Shown here: positions 34,439-42,362 of the stretch, in pieces | Position numbering within the stretch: the first letter of the stretch is position 1 | Layout of the letters: every line of letters starts with the position of its first letter | Assembly (NCBI RefSeq): GCF_037949285.1 | Contig: NZ_CP149928.1 | Location: 124,001 to 188,000 of the forward strand | Source: Thioclava sp. GXIMD4216 | Lineage (GTDB): Bacteria; Pseudomonadota; Alphaproteobacteria; Rhodobacterales; Rhodobacteraceae | DNA: 64,000 nt | Direction of reading: 5' to 3' | Position numbers and translations under genes: made by a program | The notes under the pieces: model-generated | Database searches by the model: none | What the model was told of the DNA's origin: nothing | Seen by the model: only the letters and a program-made list of their open reading frames with translations

Positions 34439-36028
34439 TCACTGCGGCACGAAGCGCGGCAGGACAGAGTTGACTTCAAGGAACATCTCTTTCAGCCGTT
34501 CCTCGGCATGGGCTTGGCTTTCGCCCTCGTTGATGGGGGTGGTCAGGCGCACGAGCGCCCCGTCCGTGCGGCGGATGGTGAAGCCGTCCCAGAGCAGGAT
34601 CAGCTTGGCTTCCATATCCCATGCGATATGGCGGCCATGACTTTCGAACCAGTAATAGACCATCATCTGCGCTTCGCCCTTCTGGATGATCGCGCGGTTG
34701 ATACGGAAGGGCTGCTTCAGCCCGACCTCGGGGGCGATATTCACGCGGTCAAGCTTGGCGATCTCCCATCCCGAACTGGGCAGGCAGATTTCTGGCGAGT
34801 GGGTGCCGCCCTTCGTCTGGTCGTTATAATAGGCCGAGAAGAATTCGACAGGGGTCGTGCTGCCGGGGCGGGTGAAGCTTGCGCCGTAATAATCATTGGC
34901 CCCCAAGGACTGTTCGACCGCGGTATCCAGACGGGCCATCGGGCGCGACTGCCAGTCCTGCAGATGGCGCGGGAACAGCGCGAAAGGGTCGCGGTCGATC
35001 TGGATCGGGGCCGGAGCCGGACGGATTTCCCAGCCAATCGCCGAAATGCCCAGAATAAGCGTGGCCGCGATCAGCCCCTTGGACGGCTCGATCAGACCAA
35101 GGCGTTTGGCCTGCGGCCAGAGCCCCGTGAAGTCGAGATCCAGCGCCTCGGGCAGGCTCATCTTGGAGCGTTGCAGCTTCAGCATGGTCCATGCCAGCCC
35201 GAACAGGATGACAACCGAGGACATGAAGATGACCCAGCCCTCGAAGAAATGCGAGAACCCTTCCAGATGGCTCTCGCCAAGATATTGCACCAGCCAGCCG
35301 GCAATCGCGATTCGCACCGAATTCATCACGACGGTGATCGGGGCTGCCGAGATCAGCAGCACGGCCTTGTGCCACATCGGGCCGCGATAGAGCACGGCGA
35401 AGACATAGGAGAAGGACATGATCGGGAACAAATAGCGCAGCCCCGAACAGGCTTCGGCCACATGCAGTTTCAGAACGCCCAGATCGATGATGTTGCCTTC
35501 AAGGAAGACCGGCACCTGCAGCAGCCCCAGAAGCGCCACGCCCAGTTCCGAGGAGATGCTCTGCAAAAAGGTCGACAGTTTGTAATACAGCACGCCGGGC
35601 AGGGGCAGCATATAGATCAGGTGCAGAACGGGCACCCAGAAATGTTTGCCCTGCGTCCAGCCGAAGCTGATCAGCAGCATCGAGCCGACCCAGAGGATGA
35701 TCGCATAGGCGACCACATCATCGATCTGCGAGAATTTCCCCAGCGCCCCCAGTGCCACCGCAAAGAGCAGAACGGCAAGGCCGGGCCAGCGATTGACGGG
35801 GCCGCGATAGATCGGTTCGGATTTCAGCTCCTGAAAGAACATAAAGGCAGACAGCAGCGGGATTAGCGGGCCGTGGCTGTATTCTGGTGTGGCCCATGCC
35901 GTCAGCAGGGCGTCGAAACCTTCGTGGAAATAGACCACGGCGGCAATCGTCGCCAATCCGAACCAGATCAGGCCCAGTGGGGAGATGCGCGATGAACTGG
36001 CATCGGTCCCGGCCAGATAGTCTGTCAT
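34439..36028 (-). CDS. xrtD: Exosortase (XrtD type) fused to an EpsI domain
   Basis: 529-residue transmembrane cysteine transpeptidase/protease that recognises VPLPA-CTERM tails. About eight helices in residues 15-285 carry the catalytic Cys194 (AEACSGLRYLFP), Arg239 (MNSVRIAIAGW) and His260 (GFSHFFEGW). A ninth helix (~315-335) leads into a periplasmic EpsI-type domain (~340-529; FFSAYYNDQTKGGTHSPEIC and YWFESHGR). Start MTDYLAG was preferred to an upstream codon. Both sorting substrates are encoded in this window (26973 and 38831). Confidence 0.92.
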   Translation of the reverse strand: MTDYLAGTDASSSRISPLGLIWFGLATIAAVVYFHEGFDALLTAWATPEYSHGPLIPLLSAFMFFQELKSEPIYRGPVNRWPGLAVLLFAVALGALGKFSQIDDVVAYAIILWVGSMLLISFGWTQGKHFWVPVLHLIYMLPLPGVLYYKLSTFLQSISSELGVALLGLLQVPVFLEGNIIDLGVLKLHVAEACSGLRYLFPIMSFSYVFAVLYRGPMWHKAVLLISAAPITVVMNSVRIAIAGWLVQYLGESHLEGFSHFFEGWVIFMSSVVILFGLAWTMLKLQRSKMSLPEALDLDFTGLWPQAKRLGLIEPSKGLIAATLILGISAIGWEIRPAPAPIQIDRDPFALFPRHLQDWQSRPMARLDTAVEQSLGANDYYGASFTRPGSTTPVEFFSAYYNDQTKGGTHSPEICLPSSGWEIAKLDRVNIAPEVGLKQPFRINRAIIQKGEAQMMVYYWFESHGRHIAWDMEAKLILLWDGFTIRRTDGALVRLTTPINEGESQAHAEERLKEMFLEVNSVLPRFVPQ

Positions 36029-36545
36029 ATTCAATTCCTTATCCGCATTGGGGCCCCAAGAAAAACCGGCAGGAGCGTGCAGGGTATCGGGCTGGCGAAA
36101 CAATCAACGTTATTATTAACGCATTTTTAACCCAGCTGTGTCCTCTGGGGAAGGGAAGGTTTTGCCGATCGTTGTTTTCGCCCTTTTAGCGCATCGTTTT
36201 TGCCGGCTGTTACGGTGTCTTTGCGGCATATGTGGCAAAAAACTTCGTGAACCAGCGATTTGCGCAAGAAAGTGCCGCCGCGCCGATTTTTGAGCGAAAA
36301 TCCACGAGCCGATATTTTTCTGCCTCATTTTGCGCGGAGAAATGCGCAATTCTGGGCAGAATCGGCAAAAATCCACCTCCCCTCAGGATTGTGGCGCGAC
36401 GTCAAGTTTGCCACTCTTGGCGCACCCCTTACAGTTGAAGCTATTTACGGCCCCACATCCTGTACCATGCGCGCTGCATGGCAGGGTTTCGTCCTTAACC
36501 ATTCGCTTCTCTTCTTCCCCCCCCTGACTGCGCGAGGCCTCCCCT
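36029..36545. promoter_or_regulatory. Divergent control region between exosortase and glycosyltransferase
   Basis: 517 bp, A/T-rich. It holds a TTAA-N7-TTAA site at 36116-36130 and two adjacent short inverted repeats, TTGCGC...GCGCAA (36330-36349) and ATTCTG-GG-CAGAAT (36349-36362), upstream of the rightward glycosyltransferase. No gene is recognised. Confidence 0.45.
36116..36130. promoter_or_regulatory. CtrA-like site TTAA-N7-TTAA near xrtD
   Basis: TTAACGCATTTTTAA lies about 90 bp upstream of the exosortase start codon. It has the same spacing as the site at 26625-26639. Confidence 0.35.
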
Positions 36546-37769
36546 ATGTCTGATGCATCCCTTTCTTCCCCTATTGAAACGCTTGCCCCACCCGCCAAAG
36601 GCAGAGATGTCAAAACGGCCATCGAAGCCCCGCAGAAAACGCTCTATGCCCGGTCCGAAGCGGGAGTGACGCGCCGTGTCGGTGTCTTTGCACCGAATTA
36701 CGGTCTGGAGCATGTCACCTATGGGATTGACCTGCCCGACACCAAGTTTTCGGGCGTCTATGGGGGGACGGCCCGCCGGTTGCTGAAAGGCAGCTATTGG
36801 GATTATTCGCCGTGGGTCTTCGCACCGGGCACGGATCTGGTGCATACCTTCAATCATATCCCCTGCAATGGCGACTTTGTGGTCAGCTACGAACTGGAAC
36901 TGCCGCGCACTTTGGGGCAGTGGAGCGATGCGCAGCTCAAGCGTTCGCTGGATCGTCTTTCAAGCGACCGCTGCCGTGGCATCCTGCCGCTGAGCGAGGC
37001 GGCAAAGGCCTATGCCACGCGCCGTTTCGAAGACTGGGGGTATGGCCATCTGGTGGACAAGCTGACGCTGTTCCGTGGCTGTGTGCGCACGCCCGATCCA
37101 CTGCCGGTCGCGCCGGAAAAACGTGAGGGGCCGATCAGGCTTTTGTTTATTGGCGGTGACGGGCTGCGCAAGGGGCTTTGGGCGGCGGTGACCGCGGCAG
37201 AGCGGCTGCATGCGCAAGGCATGGAGATCGAGCTGACCGTGATCGGGAAGGTGACCGAGCGGAGCTATGTCGTCGGAGGCCAGCGGATTGCAGGAGAGGA
37301 ACTGTCGCGCCGTTTGGCCGACGCACCCTTCATCACGCATTATCAGACCCTTCCCAATGCGCGGATCTGGTCGCATTTGCGTCACTCCGATGCGCTTCTG
37401 TTCCCTACGGTCGATGAATCCTTGGGCTGGGTGACCATCGAGGCCGCGCTATGTGGCGTGCCGTCGATTGTTGGTGGGACGTTCGCCCAGCCCGAACTGG
37501 TCCGGCATGGCGAAACGGGGTGGATCCTGCCGATGGAGGCGGATCGCGACGGACGCTGGATCCATCTTGCCGGTCCGCAGGCGATGGAGGCGTGGCCTGA
37601 TCTTATGGAGAGTTTCGCGCAGGGGATCGTGAAGGCCGTCACCGAGATTGCACAAGATCGCGGACGGGCCGTCGAGATGGGCAAGCGCGCCCAGAGCTAT
37701 CTGCAAGCCTATACCCATCCGCAGGCCGCGGCGACGCTGGATGCGATCTATTCCCAAGCCTGCCGGTGA
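36546..37769 (+). CDS. Glycosyltransferase family 4 (group 1)
   Basis: 407-residue GT-B cytoplasmic glycosyltransferase. The C-terminal nucleotide-sugar domain shows IRLLFIGGDGLRKGL (~195-210), HSDALLFPTVDESLGWVTIEAALCG (E-x7-E region, ~285-310) and PSIVGG. The N-terminal ~45 residues are polar and probably flexible. Monocistronic, followed by a strong terminator. It likely adds one sugar of the repeat unit; donor and acceptor are unknown. Confidence 0.84.
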   Translation: MSDASLSSPIETLAPPAKGRDVKTAIEAPQKTLYARSEAGVTRRVGVFAPNYGLEHVTYGIDLPDTKFSGVYGGTARRLLKGSYWDYSPWVFAPGTDLVHTFNHIPCNGDFVVSYELELPRTLGQWSDAQLKRSLDRLSSDRCRGILPLSEAAKAYATRRFEDWGYGHLVDKLTLFRGCVRTPDPLPVAPEKREGPIRLLFIGGDGLRKGLWAAVTAAERLHAQGMEIELTVIGKVTERSYVVGGQRIAGEELSRRLADAPFITHYQTLPNARIWSHLRHSDALLFPTVDESLGWVTIEAALCGVPSIVGGTFAQPELVRHGETGWILPMEADRDGRWIHLAGPQAMEAWPDLMESFAQGIVKAVTEIAQDRGRAVEMGKRAQSYLQAYTHPQAAATLDAIYSQACR

Positions 37770-37795
37770 ATCACTTTCACACGCCTAACGAATGC

Positions 37796-37830
37796 ATCGC
37801 CCCTTCCCTTCGCGGTTGGGGCGATTTTTC
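37796..37830 (+). terminator. Rho-independent terminator
   Basis: ATCGCCCC / GGGGCGAT perfect 8-bp stem, 14-nt loop, followed immediately by TTTTC. Ends the glycosyltransferase transcript 27 bp after its stop. Confidence 0.85.
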
Positions 37831-38093
37831 TGTCTTGCGTCGCGGCGGAGTGTTTCTGGTGCGATGATCATAACTTGTGCGCCGTTAACCTTTTAATGGT
37901 GAGAAATTAACGAATGTGACAGGCGCAACCGACCGATGCTCACGTTCCCGTGATAATTTCTAATTTAAGCGAAATATTGCGTAAAAGAGATATGTCCGTG
38001 ATCCGGCTTTGGGGTTATTCTGGGGTCAGGATGGCGCGCGGATGCGATCCTATGTGGGCCATGCAAGGCATGGTGGGGTAAGGAACGCGAGGA

Positions 38094-38312
38094 ATGGAGG
38101 ATGTCTTGGGACGGGATGTCGCTCTGAACAAGCCGGTCGCAACATCGGCATCTGATGCGCAGGGGCTTTGCCTCGGAGGTGCTGGCACGACCAGACGCGC
38201 GAAGCTGTCCGGCTACAAGATCGGATCGGGCTGGTGGATTCTGCCTGCCGCCTTGCTTGGCTTGATGTTCTGGATCGCCCTTGGATGGGCGGTCGTTTCG
38301 CTGTTTTTCTAA
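38094..38312 (+). CDS. Small single-helix membrane protein, unknown function
   Basis: 72 residues: a polar N-terminus (~1-45, with the basic patch TTRRAKLSGYK) followed by one C-terminal transmembrane helix (WWILPAALLGLMFWIALGWA, ~48-67). AGGA precedes the ATG. It stands alone between a terminator 260 bp upstream and a bidirectional terminator, facing the second VPLPA-CTERM gene. No family recognised. Its place in the locus suggests a small envelope or regulatory partner. Confidence 0.6.
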   Translation: MEDVLGRDVALNKPVATSASDAQGLCLGGAGTTRRAKLSGYKIGSGWWILPAALLGLMFWIALGWAVVSLFF

Positions 38313-38322
38313 AATTTGAGGA

Positions 38323-38352
38323 CCTGCCCTCAGAGGAGTCCTCTGGGGCAGG
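38323..38352. terminator. Bidirectional terminator between small membrane protein and VPLPA gene
   Basis: Near-perfect inverted repeat with arms CCTGCCC...CAGAGGA and its complement ending GGGCAGG, between two converging genes. AAAATTT precedes it, giving a T-run for the leftward transcript. Confidence 0.7.
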
Positions 38353-38384
38353 CCCGTATGCCGGAGATTATGGCAGGCAGGCGC

Positions 38385-38831
38385 TTAGGCTTGCGATGCT
38401 TTTTTCTTGCGGCGTGCAACGAAGCCAGCACCTGCCAGCGCGGTTGCCAGCAGCGGCAGAGCTGCCGGAACCGGAACCGGCGTGGTCGACAGTGCAACGT
38501 CAACGGTACCCGTGATCGCGCTCAGCGAGGACACGAGCAGGGTGTAGGTGCCTGCGGCCAGGGTATAGGTGCCCGACTCATCGCCAACATTGAACGAGAC
38601 GATCGAGTTGGTGAAATCGGTCGTGTCGAAGATGTTGAAGTAGGGGTCGATGACGCTGCTCGACGCGTTCACCGAAACGCTGGAAGCTTCGTCCAGCGTG
38701 AAGGTGTAGGTGAAGGGCGAGTACATGCCAACGAGGGCGCCCGATGCGGACAGGGTTGCCGCTTGGGCTGCTGCGCCTGCGCCGAACGCGATTGCGGTGG
38801 CCAGTGCTGCGGTCTTGAGAGTTTTTTTCAT
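38385..38831 (-). CDS. VPLPA-CTERM sorting-domain protein 2
   Basis: 148-residue exported protein. Signal peptide (MKKTLKTAALATAIAFGAGA, cleavage near 25 after AQA), a Ser/Thr-rich beta body resembling that of substrate 1 (FTYTFTLDEASSVSVNASS), and the sorting tail PVPVPAALPLLATALAGAGF with ARRKKKASQA. AGGTG lies 6 nt before the chosen ATG; a GTG three codons earlier is less likely. Predicted substrate of the exosortase at 34439-36028. Confidence 0.88.
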   Translation of the reverse strand: MKKTLKTAALATAIAFGAGAAAQAATLSASGALVGMYSPFTYTFTLDEASSVSVNASSSVIDPYFNIFDTTDFTNSIVSFNVGDESGTYTLAAGTYTLLVSSLSAITGTVDVALSTTPVPVPAALPLLATALAGAGFVARRKKKASQA

Positions 38832-39072
38832 AAATTTCACCTTTTGTTAAGCCGGCTTCGCCAGCAGGAGGGAAAGCACGCCATGATCTACCTGAGGGAG
38901 AATCCCGATACGCGCGCAAATCATGGTAAACTAAATGTATCTCGAATTTGATAGCTTTCTGCAACGCGGCAACATTTTTTTTATTATTTGCACGATTTTG
39001 CTTTTGGCTATTCTGAATCCTGTCCATGCGCGTGGTGGTTTAATACATTTATTTATGGAACCTAGCCGCGAC

Positions 39073-39086
39073 AACTACATGTAGTT
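39073..39086. promoter_or_regulatory. Perfect 14-bp palindrome AACTACATGTAGTT
   Basis: Lies in the 307-bp gap upstream of VPLPA gene 2, about 240 bp before its start. A symmetric sequence of this kind is typical of a dimeric regulator's site, but no family is indicated. The rest of the gap is A/T-rich without a gene. Confidence 0.35.
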
Positions 39087-39138
39087 TTTCGTGAGCATCG
39101 CATACTAAATCTATTTTCCGTGCACTGTTGCTTTTTTG

Positions 39139-39813
39139 TTATTTCCCTGTGCGCTTGAACACGACGGAAACAGTACGGACCAGCAGTCCCATGTCGCGCG
39201 ACAAGCTCAACCCACGGAAGTATCTATTGTCATAGCCGACACGCTCGACAAAGCTGGTGGCATTGCGTCCTTCGACCTGCCAGAGGCCGGTAATGCCGGG
39301 GCGCATATTGAAATACCACTTGCCGCCTGCGTCGCGATACAGCTCTTCCTGATCGATCAGGAAGGGGCGCGGGCCGACAAAACTCATGTCGCCGGTCAGC
39401 ACGTTGAAGATCTGCGGCAGTTCATCCAGCGAGGTTGCGCGCAGGAATTTACCGATACGGGTGATGCGCGGATCGTCGATCAGCTTCTGGTTCACATGCC
39501 ACTCATGCGCCTTCACGGGATCTTCCTCGCACATCTTGCGCAAGGCCGCTTCGGCATCGACAACCATGGTGCGCATTTTCCAGCAGTTGAAGACTTTCCC
39601 GTGGCGGCCGATGCGCGGCTGCACGAAGAAACCGGGGCCGCCATCACGGCGGGCCAGCATCCATAGAACGCCGATAATCGGGAGGAGGACCGGCAGCATC
39701 AGGAGTGCGAAGACGATGTCGAAACACCGCTTCATACCGCGTGCATAGACACGGCGAATGCGAATCCCCTTTGAACCGGAGGATGAGTGGGTCGCAATCA
39801 ACACAGATTTCAT
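39139..39813 (-). CDS. Sugar transferase (polyprenyl-phosphate hexose-1-phosphate transferase), copy 2
   Basis: 224-residue paralogue of the enzyme at 25770-26444. The same layout is seen: hydrophobic segment CFDIVFALLMLPVLLPIIGV, KMRTMVVDAEAALRKMCEED, catalytic SLDELPQ, FVGPRPFLIDQEELY, RPGITGLWQVEGRN, ending VVFKRTGK. GGAGA sits 8 nt before MKSVLI. The two proteins differ mostly at the N-terminus. Two initiating transferases in one locus could mean two polysaccharides or two first sugars. Confidence 0.92.
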   Translation of the reverse strand: MKSVLIATHSSSGSKGIRIRRVYARGMKRCFDIVFALLMLPVLLPIIGVLWMLARRDGGPGFFVQPRIGRHGKVFNCWKMRTMVVDAEAALRKMCEEDPVKAHEWHVNQKLIDDPRITRIGKFLRATSLDELPQIFNVLTGDMSFVGPRPFLIDQEELYRDAGGKWYFNMRPGITGLWQVEGRNATSFVERVGYDNRYFRGLSLSRDMGLLVRTVSVVFKRTGK

Positions 39814-40196
39814 AACTTTAATCTCCAAGCTTCTGGCGCAGTTCTTGGCTAAAGCAGTTAACGTTACCGATCATGCCGCATCGCAGCGCTTCTGAGAATA
39901 TACTTAACGTTTCAACGATCAAATTTTTTCCATATTTGAGGCGAAAAACTGCCGATAAGGGCGCGAAAAGACACCGAAATTTCAGTTCACGAGTTCTCGA
40001 TCACCTTTCATGAAAGGTCGAGAATTACCGCTATCAACGGGCCCTTTGCTTGTTTTTTCGACATATTTGAAAAGGCAATGCGAATCAGCCATGAGGTGAG
40101 ATGACCAAGTCTCTACGCAATCTGTGGGGGTGCTGCAATTTCAACCTAAGGTAGACCTTTGGGGTGACGTCGGGTCGCCTCGGGCCTTCCCCTTGG
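39814..40196. other. Gap upstream of sugar transferase 2 with a long hairpin
   Basis: 383 bp without a gene. At 39994-40024 TTCTCGA and CCTTTCA arms pair with TGAAAGG and TCGAGAA, 14 bp in all with one 3-nt bulge and almost no loop (ACCTTTCATGAAAGGT is a perfect palindrome). No T-run follows on the minus strand, so a regulatory role or an extruded DNA structure is as likely as termination of the rhomboid transcript. Confidence 0.45.
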
Positions 40197-40814
40197 TCAG
40201 CTTCCGTGCTGTTGATGCTGCAGTGCAGCCATCACCGCCAGCCCGCTCAGGAAGCCGCCCAGATGGGTCTGCCATGCAAGCTGCCCCGACAAGGTGACAT
40301 ACATCACTACATTGATGCCGATCAGGAACAGGCTCGGTGGGATGAGTGCCTTCCACGCCGCCGCGGCGCCGCCATTCTTGCGGGCGAGGCTGATTTGCTC
40401 GCCGACAAGAGCACCGGCAAGGCCGAACAACGCCCCCGACGCCCCCACCATTGGCACCGGATCATGCGCCAGAAGGGCATAGACGCCCGCACCGCCCAAG
40501 GCGGACAGAAGATAGAGCACCAGAAACCGGAGTTGCCCCAAGGCATCGACCAAAGGCCGCCCGAGAGAGACAAGCGTCAGCATATTGAAAGACAGATGCA
40601 GCACTCCGCCATGCAAAAACGCGTAGCTGACAAACATCAGCGCCCATTGACCGGGGTAATTGCCGCTCCAGCCCTGTAGGAGGCCCGGCCAGAAGGCGAA
40701 ATTCTGATAGATCCAGCCACGAAAATAGCCCGAGGAGATCGATAGGATGGCTTCCGGAATCACGCAGGCCAAAACCAGCAAGACAAGCACCCGCGGTATC
40801 CTGACCCTGTTCAT
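40197..40814 (-). CDS. Rhomboid-family intramembrane serine protease
   Basis: 205-residue six-helix rhomboid. Catalytic Ser in GASGALFG (~124-131) and catalytic His in WQTHLGGFLSG (~181-191); HLSFNMLTL provides the conserved His/Asn of the oxyanion site. It cleaves membrane-anchored substrates within the bilayer. Its place inside the exosortase/EPS locus raises the possibility of a role in processing envelope proteins, but it could be an unrelated insertion. Upstream ~130 bp contain its promoter region. Confidence 0.9.
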   Translation of the reverse strand: MNRVRIPRVLVLLVLACVIPEAILSISSGYFRGWIYQNFAFWPGLLQGWSGNYPGQWALMFVSYAFLHGGVLHLSFNMLTLVSLGRPLVDALGQLRFLVLYLLSALGGAGVYALLAHDPVPMVGASGALFGLAGALVGEQISLARKNGGAAAAWKALIPPSLFLIGINVVMYVTLSGQLAWQTHLGGFLSGLAVMAALQHQQHGS

Positions 40815-40944
40815 TTCTTATGGCCTCGTGCTGCGCAATCTCTACCAATGGTCACAACGGGGGGCCGTTGGCCCGCCGTTTCGTCCTCATCCTATCCGAA
40901 TAGGCGCAGAGAGGTAAAACTTGGTTAACGCGCTGACGTGACGA

Positions 40945-42357
40945 TCAGTGCAGGAAATCCAGGTCTTTTTCCAATGTCACAAAGAGCATCTCGGAATCGG
41001 CCGTGCGGTCTGCGGTGTCTTTCGAATAGCGCTTGGAGAGGCCTGCCGAAAGCTGTGTATCGCGGGCGAGCTCGCGCGAGAGCGAGACAGAGGCGTCGAT
41101 GCGGCGGCTATCGGTGCCGTTTTCCTGTTCATTGGTGCTGGCAGACAGGCCGAAATTCAGCGCCGAGACTTCGGACAGATCGTGGCTGACCTTCGCCGAT
41201 ATGCGGGTGACGACGACATCTTCGTTGTCATCATTGCTATAGACCCTGCGGCGCAGCAGCAGGCTGAGCTTGTCGCGCGGCAATTCATGGCTCAGCGAGA
41301 GCGCGCCGATCCAGTTGGTGTCGCCCTCATCGGATGCGCTCAGGCCGACCATCGCGCTCAGGGTGCCATTTTGCAGGGCGCGTTTGCGCGAGGCGCTAAG
41401 TTCCTGACGGCGGCCCGACCCTTCGATCTGGCTCGACAGCATCACCCCGTAGGTGCCCAGACGGTCCTCGCGTTCCAGCCCGAGATTGAAGATCGCGCCA
41501 TTCACCCGCTCGTCATAGGTGATCCGGTCGGTTTGCACATCGCTATAGCCGACGCCGAATTGCAGGGTGGTTACGGCATCGAGACGCTGGGTGGTCAGCA
41601 CGCTGACAGAGCTTGTCTGGCGCTCGGTCTCGGTGATGTTGTCCACATTGTAGTCATCATAATGCAAGGCAAGCTGGTAACTGCTGGACGCATTGGGCGT
41701 CAGCGTCAGGCCGAGGTCGTAATAGGCGCGCTGTGAGTTCGAGTAGCTTGTCGATTGTGTATCGTAATATTGCAGGTCGGTATAGCGATAGCCGACACTA
41801 TAGCTGACCGGACTGTCGATGCCGCCCTGATACCCCAGTTTCAGATCGGCCACGCCGCGCTGGCCGCGCCCGTCATAATCCAGCACCGAACCGGTTTCGT
41901 CATAGCTGACAGACTGATCGGTGACTTCGGTCCGTGTGTAATTCAACCCGAAGCTCAGCGCATCGCGCGCGCTCTGGGTTTTGTAATCAAGGGCCAGCTT
42001 GGGCAGGAAGACGGTCTCGCCGCCATCCTCCAGACGCCACAGAAGGTCACTGCCGAAATGCAACTCAGAGCTTTGCGTGGCGCGGCTGTAATCATAGGTC
42101 AGGCCCGCATTCAGGCGGGATTCATAATCGTCATTTTCCCGACGCAAATCGAGATTGGTGCCGCTTTCGATCCCGAGACTATAGCCAAGCTGGCTGTGAT
42201 TGCCCTTTATCTCTTCCGCCAGACCGGGCGTGCCGAGAAGGGCACCGGTGGCGCAGGCCAGCGCAATCCGCGCGACCTGTGCTTTGGGTCCTTTGGTGGC
42301 AAGACGCTGTCTTGCCCCGCAGGTCTTGTGCCGGAGCCTCTCGTGCATTTTCGTCAT
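40945..42357 (-). CDS. Outer-membrane beta-barrel protein of the EPS/exosortase locus
   Basis: 470 residues with a signal peptide (ARIALACATGALLGTPGLA, ~28-46) and, from ~50 to the end, alternating polar/hydrophobic strands rich in Tyr, Ser and Asp (YDYSRATQSSELHFG, YSVGYRYTDLQYYDT, FGVGYSDVQ), consistent with a 16- to 20-strand barrel. The C-terminal strand ends FVTLEKDLDFLH. It follows the Wza-like gene by 5 bp on the same strand and resembles the outer-membrane proteins associated with PEP-CTERM systems. Role: probable polymer export channel. Confidence 0.78.
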   Translation of the reverse strand: MTKMHERLRHKTCGARQRLATKGPKAQVARIALACATGALLGTPGLAEEIKGNHSQLGYSLGIESGTNLDLRRENDDYESRLNAGLTYDYSRATQSSELHFGSDLLWRLEDGGETVFLPKLALDYKTQSARDALSFGLNYTRTEVTDQSVSYDETGSVLDYDGRGQRGVADLKLGYQGGIDSPVSYSVGYRYTDLQYYDTQSTSYSNSQRAYYDLGLTLTPNASSSYQLALHYDDYNVDNITETERQTSSVSVLTTQRLDAVTTLQFGVGYSDVQTDRITYDERVNGAIFNLGLEREDRLGTYGVMLSSQIEGSGRRQELSASRKRALQNGTLSAMVGLSASDEGDTNWIGALSLSHELPRDKLSLLLRRRVYSNDDNEDVVVTRISAKVSHDLSEVSALNFGLSASTNEQENGTDSRRIDASVSLSRELARDTQLSAGLSKRYSKDTADRTADSEMLFVTLEKDLDFLH

Positions 42358-42362
42358 CACTC

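Noticed and set aside
34373..35866. 497-codon open frame on the plus strand
   Set aside because: Antisense to the exosortase gene, which carries all catalytic residues; the plus-strand frame has no family features.
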